Assembly (NCBI GenBank): GCA_964514285.1
Contig: CAZEQC010000038.1
Coordinates: 1 to 34,053 of the forward strand
Length of the DNA stretch: 34,053 bases
Direction: 5' to 3'
From: SKLM01 sp964514285
GTDB lineage: Bacteria; Chloroflexota; Anaerolineae; B4-G1
Made by a program: the position numbers and the translations under genes. The notes beneath the pieces were generated by a model, which was given only the letters and a program-made list of their open reading frames with translations, was not told the DNA's origin and did no database searches. The first letter of the stretch is position 1. Every line of letters starts with the position of its first letter. This document shows positions 14,632 to 22,972 of the stretch, in pieces.

Positions 14632-15516
14632 TTAGCGCCCACCATACCCTTCGTAGACCAGCAGGCCCATCGCGTCGGGGCCAATGTGAGAGGCCAACAG
14701 GGGGCCATAGAGCAGGACGGGCAGCTGCCCGTCCTGCGCCACGACCTCGACGTCGTCCCGCAGCATCTCGGTTTCCTCCGTCGCGTAGGGCGTGCTCTGG
14801 AGGATAGCCATCTTCTCGATGTGCGGGAACTCGTTGGCGAAATCGGCCAACTTGCCGATCGCGTCGTCGCGACCGATCACTTTCTCCATAGGAACGATTT
14901 GACCCCTTTCTACCGCCAGGGAAGGCTTGTTATCTAACATCGTGCCAAGGATCGCCTGGCTAGCGCTGATCAACCCGCTGTGCTCCAAGTAATCGAGCGT
15001 GTCGGTGGTGAGTGAGATGTAGATGCTCCGCAGCATGCCGCGAATGTGGCGGACGACGGCGCTCAAGGGCATCCCATCCTCGGCCAGCCTCGCGGCACCC
15101 TCCGCGAGGATCCCTAACCCCATGGAGAACGTCTCCGAATCGACCACGGTGATGTCGTAGCGGCCCATGAAGCTGGCTGTGGCCCGCTTCGCCTCGCGGT
15201 GCACCAGGCTGAGGCTCGCCGAGGAATGGAGCGACAGAATCTGATCCGTGCGACGGGTGACGCGGCCGTAAACGCGGCGGAAATCCCTCTCCGTCGGGCC
15301 GACGATGGTTGGTCGAACGCGCTCGCTGGCCATGCGAAGCAGCAGTTCCTCGTGATCGAGATCGATGCCATCCTTGAAAACCTCACCCTCGATCTGCACC
15401 GTCAGCGGCACGATGGTGATGTCCAGTTGCTCGGCAACCTCCGCATCGGAAATCCCTTCGTTTACCGCGGACGGCAACCGTAGAGCGCTGTCAGTGACGA
15501 TATGGACCTTGGACAC
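14632..15516 (-). CDS. DegV family fatty-acid-binding protein (FakB-like)
   Basis: A 294-residue DegV protein. VHIVTDSALRLP at the N-terminus, the LDITIVPLTVQIEGEVFKDGIDLD segment and ILSLHSSASLSLVHREA (the usual SS.LSGT region) identify the family. DegV/FakB proteins hold a fatty acid whose carboxylate is phosphorylated by FakA, giving acyl-phosphate for phospholipid synthesis. The usual TSQPS loop reads PTIVGPT here, a clear deviation, though a Thr remains. The start is GTG, five bases after GGGAGG. The FakA-like kinase gene lies just upstream (197-base gap carrying a repeat), and recG starts three bases downstream. Ligand binding is inferred from family. Confidence 0.9.
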   Translation of the reverse strand: MSKVHIVTDSALRLPSAVNEGISDAEVAEQLDITIVPLTVQIEGEVFKDGIDLDHEELLLRMASERVRPTIVGPTERDFRRVYGRVTRRTDQILSLHSSASLSLVHREAKRATASFMGRYDITVVDSETFSMGLGILAEGAARLAEDGMPLSAVVRHIRGMLRSIYISLTTDTLDYLEHSGLISASQAILGTMLDNKPSLAVERGQIVPMEKVIGRDDAIGKLADFANEFPHIEKMAILQSTPYATEETEMLRDDVEVVAQDGQLPVLLYGPLLASHIGPDAMGLLVYEGYGGR

Positions 15517-15644
15517 GGGACCTCCCAGATTACAATAAGACCCTTGACCACGGGCAACCGGCCCCGCCAGATCGCGCTATCCGGAAGGGCCAACGCTCGG
15601 GCCATAGCCTCCAAGACTCTCAGTCGATCCAAGATTGCTCCCCG

Positions 15645-15695
15645 GGGATTGTCACATCCCCGTCTTCAGCTTGGATCTGGCGATCCAAGCCGAGC
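15645..15695 (+). repeat. Dispersed hairpin repeat, copy 4, with neighbouring hairpin
   Basis: 15669-15690 is a perfect 9-bp stem, GCTTGGATC and GATCCAAGC around the TGGC loop, followed by CGAGC. Just to the left is another stem, GGGGAT/ATCCCC with a six-base loop (about 15645-15663). Both lie in the 197-base gap between the FakA-like and DegV genes. Confidence 0.7.
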
Positions 15696-15713
15696 AAATT
15701 TGGTCTACTGAGT

Positions 15714-17390
15714 CTACTCTATTGAGACAATGTAGTGATAATGAGGCTGTCCGCCCGGAATGACCTCGATGTCCTGCTCGGGCCAGTCCTCCTGCAGAAG
15801 AGCGACCAGTTCCTCAGCCTCCTCCTCGCTAACGTCCTCACCGTAATAGAGGGTGATAATCTCAGCCTCCTCCGAGCCTACGTCGCGGAGCACCTGGCGG
15901 GTCACCGCCTCGATCGTGTCACCGCTGGCCGCCAGGTCCCCATCGTGGAGGCCAATCACCTCTCCATCAGAGACATTGACGCCGTTGACGGTCGCCGACC
16001 GGGTGGCCAGCGTGATCTCGACCGTCTCCACGTCGCCCATGGCCCGCTTCATCGCCTCGACGTTCGGCTCCAGATCGGCCTGATAGTTGAGGGCCAGCAG
16101 CGCCGCGACGCCCTCCGGCACGAAGCGGCTGGGGACGACGGACACGGTCTTGTCCGTCAGCTCACGGGCCTGCTCCGCCGCCATGATGACGTTGCTGTTG
16201 TTCGGCAGCACGACGACCTGTTCGTTCGGGAGGTTCTCGATCGCCTCCAGGAGGTCCTTGGTGCTGGGGTTCATCGTCTGGCCGCCGCGAACGATGGCGC
16301 TGACGCCGAGGCTCCGGAAGACGCGGGCCAAACCATCCCCAGGGACGACGGTCACGACGCCGATCTCGGTGACGTCTTGCTCCTTCGAAGAGGGCGCCGC
16401 TCTGGCCGCGGGTAGCTCCCGGTCGACGATGAAGTCTTGGTACTGAGCCTGCATATCCTCCACCACGACGTCGCGCAAGGACCCCCTGCTGGCCCCGTAG
16501 CTGATCGGCTCGCCAGGATCGGACACGTGGACGTGGACCTTGACCGTCGTGGGATCACCGACCACCAGGGGACAATCGCCCATACTTGAGATCTGCCTTC
16601 GAATACCGTCCACGTCGAGGTCGTCGCCCACGAGCAGGAACTGCACGTCGTAGGCGTAGCCCACGTCGCCGTGGAGCTCCCCCTTCTCGATCAAATCCAC
16701 CGAATCGGTCAGTCGGACGTCGTCCGCAACAGGTTCGCCACGCATATATCGCAACATGCCCTCCAGAATAATGAACAAGCCCTGCCCGCCAGCGTCTACC
16801 ACACCAGCCTCCTCAAGGACAGGCAGGAGAGAGGGGGTGAGTACAACAGTCTCGTGGGCAGCAAAGGCAATTCGCTCCAAGACGGCTACCAGGTTATCCG
16901 TCTCCTGGGCGGCATCCTCTGCCGCATCCGCCACCGCTCTGGCGACGGTGAGGATGGTCCCCTCAACGGGTTTGACCACCCCCTTGTACGCCGTCGCCGA
17001 GGCCTCCCGACAGGCCTCGGCCAGATCCTCGGCTCGGAAGACGTCCTTCTGGTCCAAGCTTCGGGCAAAGCCACGCCATATCTGGGAAAGAATGACGCCG
17101 GAGTTGCCCCGGGCACCCATAAGGGCGCCGTGGGCCATTTGACGCGCTACCTTCCCCACGTTGCGATCGGGCATATCCTCAATCTCGGCCCACGCCGAGC
17201 GCATGGTGAGGACCATGTTCGTGCCGGTGTCTCCGTCCGGGACCGGGTACACGTTGAGCGCGTTGATGGCAGCTTGATGGTGCTGAAGCCACGCCAACCC
17301 AGCTTTGACCAAACGCTTAAACCCCGGCCCGTCCACGACGTAGCGCGGCTGCGAACGGGCCTGTTCTGTTTTCTTATCCTCTGCAGTCAA
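15714..17390 (-). CDS. fakA: FakA-like fatty acid kinase (DhaL/DAK2 domain, YloV family)
   Basis: A protein of about 558 residues. The N-terminal DhaL domain carries the ATP/Mg signature INALNVYPVPDGDTGTNM and the later MGARGNSGVILSQ. The C-terminal part has the YloV/FakA layout (FLLVGDDLDVDGIRRQI, then VVTVVPGDGLARVFRSLG, VVLPNNSNVIMAA and SVVPSRFVPEG). FakA phosphorylates a fatty acid held by a DegV/FakB protein; the neighbouring degV gene is the obvious partner. The chosen start is TTG at 17390, after GAGGGAGAG. An alternative TTG at 17447 would overlap the Asp23 stop as TTGA but adds 19 Cys/Arg-rich residues unlike the family. The Asp23-FakA order matches yloU-yloV of Firmicutes. Confidence 0.9.
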   Translation of the reverse strand: MTAEDKKTEQARSQPRYVVDGPGFKRLVKAGLAWLQHHQAAINALNVYPVPDGDTGTNMVLTMRSAWAEIEDMPDRNVGKVARQMAHGALMGARGNSGVILSQIWRGFARSLDQKDVFRAEDLAEACREASATAYKGVVKPVEGTILTVARAVADAAEDAAQETDNLVAVLERIAFAAHETVVLTPSLLPVLEEAGVVDAGGQGLFIILEGMLRYMRGEPVADDVRLTDSVDLIEKGELHGDVGYAYDVQFLLVGDDLDVDGIRRQISSMGDCPLVVGDPTTVKVHVHVSDPGEPISYGASRGSLRDVVVEDMQAQYQDFIVDRELPAARAAPSSKEQDVTEIGVVTVVPGDGLARVFRSLGVSAIVRGGQTMNPSTKDLLEAIENLPNEQVVVLPNNSNVIMAAEQARELTDKTVSVVPSRFVPEGVAALLALNYQADLEPNVEAMKRAMGDVETVEITLATRSATVNGVNVSDGEVIGLHDGDLAASGDTIEAVTRQVLRDVGSEEAEIITLYYGEDVSEEEAEELVALLQEDWPEQDIEVIPGGQPHYHYIVSIE

Positions 17391-17443
17391 CCCAGCTCTC
17401 CCTCGGCATGCTGAACGTCTCAAAACACAGTCGCCGCAACCCG

Positions 17444-17797
17444 TCAATCGACATCGCTGATACGCAAGCCATCGACGTGTACGTTGACCTCCGCGACCGG
17501 TACACCCAGGGCTCGCTCCACGCTGAACTTCACGACGTTCATGACGCTGCGGGCCACGGCAGCGATACGCGTTCCATACTCAATGATCACGTAGACGTCG
17601 ATGACGATGCGTCCATCGCGAACGTCGACCTCGACGCCCCGCTTTCTCTCCGAAGAAAGCGCTGTGGCAATGCCCGTCGCCAGGTCCTTAGACGAGGTCC
17701 CGACGACGCCGTAGCAGGATCGGACAGCATCGTCCACGATGCTGGCGATAGCGGTCGGCGACACGTCGATCCGACCACGGTACTCGACCTCCGGCAT
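17444..17797 (-). CDS. Asp23/Gls24 family protein (YloU-like)
   Basis: A 117-residue Asp23-domain protein. The conserved beginning is GRIDVSPTAIASIVDDAVRSCYGVVGTSS; the core strand is GVEVDVRDGRIVIDVYVIIEYGTRIAAVARSV; the end is VPVAEVNVHVDGLRI. AAGGAGG lies five bases before the ATG. It heads the minus-strand run fakA-degV-recG-coaD, as yloU precedes yloV in other bacteria, hinting at a role tied to acyl-phosphate or envelope homeostasis. It is diverged from rpmB. The other copy (8179-8505) precedes nusB, so the window has both the YloU-type and YqhY-type contexts. Confidence 0.9.
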   Translation of the reverse strand: MPEVEYRGRIDVSPTAIASIVDDAVRSCYGVVGTSSKDLATGIATALSSERKRGVEVDVRDGRIVIDVYVIIEYGTRIAAVARSVMNVVKFSVERALGVPVAEVNVHVDGLRISDVD

Positions 17798-18150
17798 GCT
17801 TCCTCCTTACGTTCAACTCACTGACGTGTGCCGTTGGCACACATGCTCACCGCACGTACTGCGCCCGTGCGCAGCAGTCCCGGCACTCGCAGCACTCACA
17901 GCCCTCGAATTCCCCAACCCTCGCGTATAACGAGGGCCCGCGACGGGAAGACAGATCGCTTCAGCCCCCAAGACCCTCACGCCTGTGCGACAAAACCCGG
18001 ATAGTTGCGCGAAAGCCCTGCTCAACGTATAATTATGTGTCGATGCTAGAAGCACCCGCCAGGCATCATCCGTCGTGAGAAACGAAACAGAACCGCCCCG
18101 ACATAGTGGGCTGTTCTGACTGATAACAAAGGGTATTGGAGGAGAAATCA
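17798..18150. other. Divergent intergenic region upstream of asp23-fakA and rpmB
   Basis: It holds the rpmB promoter (18005-18033), a 7-bp hairpin GTGTGCC/GGCACAC at about 17826-17842 near the Asp23 gene, and a CCCTCG/CGAGGG hairpin (about 17919-17938) whose loop reads GTATAA. On the minus strand that loop gives TTATAC, a possible -10 box without a clear -35 partner. No gene is seen. Confidence 0.5.
18005..18033 (+). promoter_or_regulatory. Promoter for rpmB
   Basis: TTGCGC (18005-18010), a 17-base spacer and a perfect TATAAT (18028-18033). The predicted start near 18040 leaves a leader of about 110 bases before the rpmB ATG. Confidence 0.7.
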
Positions 18151-18336
18151 ATGGCGAAATGTGAAATCTGCGGTAAAGGCACAAGCTTTGGACACAATAT
18201 CCCTCGCTCGAAGAAGAGGACGAAGCGTCAGTTCAGTTCCAACGTCCAGCGCAAGCGCGTGATGATCGACGGCGAGATGCGCCGGGTCTATATCTGCACG
18301 CGATGCCTGCGCACGCTGGAAAAAAGGGCACAGTAG
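18151..18336 (+). CDS. rpmB: 50S ribosomal protein L28
   Basis: A 61-residue protein beginning MAKCEICGKGTSFGHNIPRSKKRTKR. It matches L28, with the N-terminal CEIC pair and a later CTRC pair (VYICTRCLRTL), the zinc-binding cysteine-containing form. It is part of the large ribosomal subunit. The start ATG at 18151 follows GGAGGAG at seven bases; an in-frame ATG five codons earlier overlaps that site and is rejected. Its own promoter and an intrinsic terminator (18391-18419) suggest a single-gene transcript. The neighbourhood of L28 and the divergent Asp23-FakA unit is common in bacteria. Confidence 0.95.
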   Translation: MAKCEICGKGTSFGHNIPRSKKRTKRQFSSNVQRKRVMIDGEMRRVYICTRCLRTLEKRAQ

Positions 18337-18390
18337 ACAAAAAGAGGGCATAACGTCCTAGATCAACTCCACACTCATCACGGATCCTCT

Positions 18391-18419
18391 GCCCCCTTGT
18401 TCGAGGGGGCTTCGTTTTC
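18391..18419 (+). terminator. Intrinsic terminator after rpmB
   Basis: A 7-bp stem, GCCCCCT and AGGGGGC around TGTTCG (18391-18410), followed by TTCGTTTTC. It lies 55 bases past the rpmB stop and before the lon promoter. Confidence 0.8.
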
Positions 18420-18511
18420 ATCCCACAGCCGGCCGCAGGGAGGACTTTGTCCCATCAACCTAGCATGATACATCGGATTGCATAGAAAATCAAGAAATAC
18501 AGACTGGTTGG

Positions 18512-18540
18512 TTGAATCACCTGGGCAGTTGTGGTACAAT
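18512..18540 (+). promoter_or_regulatory. Promoter for lon
   Basis: TTGAAT (18512-18517), a 17-base spacer and TACAAT (18535-18540). The leader to the lon ATG would be about 100 bases. No CIRCE-type inverted repeat is seen, so heat-shock control by HrcA is not supported here. The rest of 18420-18645 holds nothing else I can call. Confidence 0.65.
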
Positions 18541-18645
18541 GGGCAGCAGAGGTTGGAAACCCAACAGACGATCTGCTTCCATCGACCAATGTGGCAAGAG
18601 ATGTTTCTAGCGTACCAAGCATATAGAGGATAGCCAATAAACGAC

Positions 18646-21126
18646 ATGGCGGAGACGAGAATAGGTTCCAACGACTGGCTGAACCCCTTGATTAACCCGA
18701 TGATCATGAATGAGCTGACCGCTTCCCTACGCGAGGGCACGGAGGACGGGTATCGACTTGAGGTCCCGTCGACGCTCCCCATTCTGCCGCTCCGCGGCCT
18801 GGTCATCTACCCCATGACGGCGGTCCCGATCCGCGTCGCTCAGCCGCGCTCGGTGCGGCTGGTCGATGACGCCGTAAGCGAGAACAAGATCATCGGTCTC
18901 GTGGCCAGCCGAGACCCCGAGATCGAGACACCGGGACAGGACGACGTCTTCCGCGTGGGGACGGCAGCAGCGGTCCACAGGCTCGCCAAGGCGCCGGACG
19001 GAACCCTGACCTTGATCGTGCAGGGTCTGGTGCGCATCCGTATCCAGGCGTTCATCGAGGAATACCCCTACCTCATGGCCCGCATCCGGTCGATCCCCGA
19101 GAACACGGAATCGTCGCTGGAGGTCGAGGCGCTGCGACGGAGCGTGATCCAGCACTTCCGCCGTCTGATCGAGCTTTCGTCCACCATTCCCGATGAGATG
19201 GGCTCGATCCTCTCCGACGTCAACGACCCGCTGCAGATCACGTACGCGATCGCCAACCAGATCGACACAGAGCTCGAAGAGGCCCAAGAGCTGCTGGAGA
19301 TGAACGAACTGACCAACAAGATGCACCGCCTGCTCAACATCATGAGTCAGGAGGTGGAGGTCCTCGAGCTGGGCCGGAAGATCAAGAGCGAAGCTCAGTC
19401 CGAGATGCAGCAGAGGCAGCGGGAGTACTTCCTCCGCGAACAGAAGAAGGCCATCCAGCGAGAGCTGGGCGAGGGCGACGAGCAGATGGAGGTGGAGGAG
19501 TTCCGCCGCAAGATCGAGGCCTCGAACATGCCGGAGGAGGCAGAACAGGAGGCCAAGCGCGAGCTGGAACGACTCAGCCGGGTGCCTACCGCCTCGCCCG
19601 AGTACAGCGTGGTTCGCACCTATCTGGACTGGTTGACCACGCTCCCCTGGGACGTCCAGACGGAGGACAATCTGGACATCAAGCACGCTCGCCACGTCCT
19701 CGACGAGGATCACTACGACCTGGAGGACATCAAGGAGCGGATCCTCGAGTTCCTGGCCGTGCGGAAGCTGCGGGACGAACGGAAGGAGGAGCTTGAGGCG
19801 CGAAAGACGGACGACTACATCCGAAGGGAACGCGAGGGCGTCATCCTCTGCTTCGTCGGACCGCCCGGGACCGGAAAGACGAGCCTGGGTCAGTCGATCG
19901 CCCGCGCGCTGGGTCGCAAGTTCGTCCGTCAGTCCCTGGGCGGCGTCCGCGACGAAGCCGAGATCCGCGGGCACCGGCGCACCTACATCGGGGCGCTGCC
20001 CGGACGCATCATCCAGGCCCTACGGCGGATCGAGTCGAAGAACCCCGTCTTTATGATCGACGAGGTAGACAAGCTGGGCAAGGACTTCCGAGGGGACCCG
20101 GCATCAGCCCTGCTGGAGGTGCTGGACCCCGAGCAGAACTCGGAGTTCCGAGACCATTACCTGGACGTGCCCTTCGACTTATCGCAGGTGATGTTCATCA
20201 CCACGGCGAACCTCCTGGAGCCGATCCCGGCCCCGCTTCGCGACCGTATGGAGATCCTGAAGCTCTCGGGCTACACGGAGACCGAAAAGGTGCGCATCGC
20301 TCAGGGGTACTTGATCCCGCGCCAACTGCGGGAGAACGGTCTGTGGGCCGAGGAGTTGAGCTTCGACGCTGAGGCCCTGTGCATGATGATTCAGGACTAC
20401 ACCCGCGAGGCCGGCGTGCGCAACCTGGAGCGGGAGATCGGCAAGATCTGCCGCAAGGTCGTCACACGCATCGCCGAGGGGGACGAGGAACCGATCGAGA
20501 TAGTACCGGATAACGTGGCCGATTTTCTGGGCCCCCGCCGCTTCTTCCCAGACACAGCGCTGCGCACCCAGGTGCCGGGCGTCGCCACCGGTCTGGGCGT
20601 GACCGTGGCCGGAGGGGACCTGCTCTTCTGTGAGGCCACGAAGATGGCCGGGAACAAGGGCTTCACCGTCACCGGGCAGCTGGGCGACGTGATGAAGGAA
20701 TCGGCGGAGGCCGCGCTGAGCTACGTGCGCTCCAAGGCAGCGGAGCTGGGCATCCGCGAGGACATCTTCGAGGAGATCGACATCCACGTCCACGTCCCGA
20801 AGGGCTCGGTACCCAAGGACGGGCCCTCGGCGGGCATCACCATCGCCACCGCCCTGGCGTCGCTGTTGAGCGGCCGCCGGGTGCGCGGCGACGTGGGAAT
20901 GACCGGGGAGATCACGCTTCGCGGTCAGGTCCTCCCCGTGGGGGGGATCAAGATGAAGGCCCTGGCGGCGCACCGAGCCGGCCTGGAGACCGTCATTCTG
21001 CCGCAGCGGAATGAGAAAGATCTCGAGGACGTGCCCGAGGAAGTCCTGGAGGACCTGACCATCGTTCTGGTGGACCGGATCGACGAGGTCTTCGAGACCG
21101 CCCTGGATCCGGTCGAGAGTGTATAG
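18646..21126 (+). CDS. lon: ATP-dependent protease Lon
   Basis: An 826-residue AAA+ serine protease that degrades misfolded and regulatory proteins in the cytoplasm. Order: a 35-residue variable lead, the N-terminal substrate domain (LPILPLRGLVIYPMTAVPI from about 45), a coiled helical region (250-320), Walker A GPPGTGKT (405-412), Walker B VFMIDEVDK, and the protease domain with the catalytic Ser728 (PKDGPSAG) and Lys771 (GGIKMK). The 43-residue Ser-Lys spacing equals that of E. coli Lon. The ATG at 18646 has only a weak, distant ribosome binding site (GAGGAT), so the start is less certain than the gene. A receiver-domain gene follows after 17 bases and probably shares the transcript. Confidence 0.97.
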   Translation: MAETRIGSNDWLNPLINPMIMNELTASLREGTEDGYRLEVPSTLPILPLRGLVIYPMTAVPIRVAQPRSVRLVDDAVSENKIIGLVASRDPEIETPGQDDVFRVGTAAAVHRLAKAPDGTLTLIVQGLVRIRIQAFIEEYPYLMARIRSIPENTESSLEVEALRRSVIQHFRRLIELSSTIPDEMGSILSDVNDPLQITYAIANQIDTELEEAQELLEMNELTNKMHRLLNIMSQEVEVLELGRKIKSEAQSEMQQRQREYFLREQKKAIQRELGEGDEQMEVEEFRRKIEASNMPEEAEQEAKRELERLSRVPTASPEYSVVRTYLDWLTTLPWDVQTEDNLDIKHARHVLDEDHYDLEDIKERILEFLAVRKLRDERKEELEARKTDDYIRREREGVILCFVGPPGTGKTSLGQSIARALGRKFVRQSLGGVRDEAEIRGHRRTYIGALPGRIIQALRRIESKNPVFMIDEVDKLGKDFRGDPASALLEVLDPEQNSEFRDHYLDVPFDLSQVMFITTANLLEPIPAPLRDRMEILKLSGYTETEKVRIAQGYLIPRQLRENGLWAEELSFDAEALCMMIQDYTREAGVRNLEREIGKICRKVVTRIAEGDEEPIEIVPDNVADFLGPRRFFPDTALRTQVPGVATGLGVTVAGGDLLFCEATKMAGNKGFTVTGQLGDVMKESAEAALSYVRSKAAELGIREDIFEEIDIHVHVPKGSVPKDGPSAGITIATALASLLSGRRVRGDVGMTGEITLRGQVLPVGGIKMKALAAHRAGLETVILPQRNEKDLEDVPEEVLEDLTIVLVDRIDEVFETALDPVESV

Positions 21127-21143
21127 GCAGAAGCAACCCGACC

Positions 21144-21506
21144 ATGGAGACCATCGTCGTTGTAGATGATGACAGAGTCTTCAGAGAGCTGCTCACAACC
21201 GTGCTTCGACTGGAGGGCTACCGAGCGGTGGTGAAGACCAGGCCGGACGAGGTGATCCCGACGGTGCGCGAAGAGAAACCAGCGCTGGTGCTGATGGACT
21301 TTCACATCCACAACCATGACACGCTGGGCGCCCTGCAGGCGCTGAAGCAGGACGAAGCGCTAAGCGACATCCCGGTGGTGATGACGTCGGGCATGGACCA
21401 CGCTCAAGAGTGTCGCGACGCCGGCGCCGATGCCTTCGTCCTCAAGCCGTTCCGCCCCTCCGAGATGATGGACAGGATCAACGACCTGATCCAAGCGCGA
21501 GCGTGA
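21144..21506 (+). CDS. Single-domain response regulator (CheY-like receiver)
   Basis: A 120-residue receiver domain with no output domain. The acidic pocket is DDD at 8-10, the phosphate-accepting Asp is D52 (LVLMDFHIH), the switch Thr/Ser is T81/S82 (VVMTSG), and K101 lies in VLKPF. It thus has every residue needed for phosphotransfer. It could act in a phosphorelay or by protein contact. It begins 17 bases after lon and is probably cotranscribed with it; no histidine kinase is adjacent (the nearest is at 27667). The loop after D52 (HIHNHDTLG) is unusually rich in His. Partner unknown. Confidence 0.88.
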   Translation: METIVVVDDDRVFRELLTTVLRLEGYRAVVKTRPDEVIPTVREEKPALVLMDFHIHNHDTLGALQALKQDEALSDIPVVMTSGMDHAQECRDAGADAFVLKPFRPSEMMDRINDLIQARA

Positions 21507-21618
21507 CGGTCTCGACGTAAAGGCGGTTCTCTGACCAGCCCGATCTCCTGCTGCGCCAGACGTCGTCTGCGCGCGGGTGACGTCTCTTCAGGGGGATTTA
21601 CAGCTCTCGCGTCTCCAG

Positions 21619-21637
21619 CCAGGCCTCAGAGGCCTGG
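21619..21637. repeat. Perfect 8-bp hairpin between convergent genes
   Basis: CCAGGCCT, loop CAG, AGGCCTGG. It lies between the receiver gene (+) and the CPBP protease gene (-), where a bidirectional terminator would be expected, but has no T-run. A smaller CAGACG/CGTCTG palindrome lies at about 21557-21569. Confidence 0.5.
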
Positions 21638-21715
21638 TCGGTCTCGGTGCTGCGGTGGAGCAGGTAGTCGAAGACTCGTCGGTTCTTCCCCTCTTTAGGA
21701 CCCTCATTCCTCCCC

Positions 21716-22516
21716 TCAGCTCTTCACGGAGCCCGCCTTGGACACCTGTGTCGTCGCAGGCACGCTCTGGAAGAGCACCCGACACGCAAGCACCATCAGG
21801 ACCACCTCCCCCAACAGCCACAGCAGCTGGAAACCGATCTGAGTTACCTGTAGATGTACGCCGTTGACGCTGCTCAGATGCACCATTAGGCTGAGTGCCA
21901 GGAAATTGCGCAACCCGTGGAGCGCGATGGTGACCACCACGCTTTCGGTCCGCCAGTAAGCGTAGCCCAGCAGAAAGCCGCCAAACCAGACCTGACTGAA
22001 TCGGCCGAGGACGGCCGGGGTCCATCCATAGTCGCGCAAAGCCGAGGGCAGGTGGAGCGAGGCGAAGAGGAGCGTGGCGACGAGCACACCACGGAGGCCC
22101 CAGGCCTCCTGGAGGCGGGTCTGGATGTAACCTCGGCTGACGATCTCCTCCCACAGAGCGATGATGAGGACGTCCACGGCGAGATCTCCGGCGAGGGATC
22201 CGACCGTCCCCGGTGTGAAGGGCGGCACCTGCAACAGCATACCCTCCAGACGGAGAGCAGGCAGCCGCCCGCCAAACCCCAGGGCAGCGAAGACCGAGAC
22301 GAGGAGCACTGAACGCCACGGCCTGGTCAGCGTGCCAAGGCCAAGGCCTTCCGGGCCCCTTCGATCGACCCTGGCGTTGAGGAAGATAGCCAGCGGCATC
22401 ACGGTGGCGATGGGGTGGAGGGGCACGACATCCAGCTCGTAGGCCAGCACGAGGGGGATCTGGGCCAGGTAGACGGCCAAGGGCCCTAGCACCTGTCCCT
22501 TCATAGACCTCGTCAT
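21716..22516 (-). CDS. CPBP family intramembrane metalloprotease (CAAX-protease-like)
   Basis: A 266-residue multi-span membrane protein. The start at 22516 (MTRSMKGQVL) follows GGAGG about ten bases upstream; the longer frame to the left encodes a His/Arg-rich stretch unlike the family. The Abi/CPBP motifs are intact: E123-E124-x3-R128 (WEEIVSRGY), H155 (FASLHLPSA) and H200-x3-N204 (ALHGLRNF). These form the metal site facing the membrane. Family members process prenylated proteins in eukaryotes; in bacteria they are linked to bacteriocin self-immunity, peptide processing or signalling. No bacteriocin gene is near. It is divergent from the ABC importer operon. Confidence 0.88.
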   Translation of the reverse strand: MTRSMKGQVLGPLAVYLAQIPLVLAYELDVVPLHPIATVMPLAIFLNARVDRRGPEGLGLGTLTRPWRSVLLVSVFAALGFGGRLPALRLEGMLLQVPPFTPGTVGSLAGDLAVDVLIIALWEEIVSRGYIQTRLQEAWGLRGVLVATLLFASLHLPSALRDYGWTPAVLGRFSQVWFGGFLLGYAYWRTESVVVTIALHGLRNFLALSLMVHLSSVNGVHLQVTQIGFQLLWLLGEVVLMVLACRVLFQSVPATTQVSKAGSVKS

Positions 22517-22972
22517 CACCACTTCAGCCTCCTTTCTTCTGACAGGGTGAGACCCGCCCCGCCGACTGTGATCATGATGACTATGATAGCAGCATCTTGA
22601 AGGTTCTGCATCGGCAAGACCTCGCCCTGAAACGCGCCAGGCCTCGTGGTTTTCCACAATAGCTGACCGGGTGCGGCATCAGAGAGATCCGCGGTTCCCC
22701 TCGTAGCGAACACCCACAGGCCGGCGTGTACGGCTTCTACCGATGCGCCCGCTCCGAGGGTGGGCTATGATGATGGCGACCACTTCTTGCTGAGGGGGCA
22801 GAGCAGCCGGGCCCGGGCTGCTCTGCCCTCCATCGCCCTGCGTAGAATAGGCCGTTTCCAAGTCAAGGAGAGTGAAAGGAGGCCAAGTCACGTCCAATTG
22901 ACGATACAGGAGAGACCGCACGGTGCTGTATCTGAGTAGCCCACCTGGCGCTAACCTATGAGGAGGAGACCT
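22517..22972. other. Divergent intergenic region with a 13-bp hairpin
   Basis: No gene is seen. The main feature is a perfect 13-bp stem at 22796-22828 (GGGCAGAGCAGCC and its complement) around a seven-base GC loop. It sits about 145 bases before the binding-protein start, inside what would be its leader or promoter region. No T-run follows on either strand. I found no promoter with both boxes convincing. Confidence 0.55.

Noticed and set aside
18541..18645. CIRCE/HrcA operator ahead of lon
   Set aside because: No GCACTC-N9-GAGTGC type inverted repeat is present.
21588..22319. 243-codon minus-strand frame overlapping the CPBP protease
   Set aside because: Arg/Gly/Pro-rich shadow; the other frame has the EExxxR, H and HxxxN protease motifs and membrane spans.
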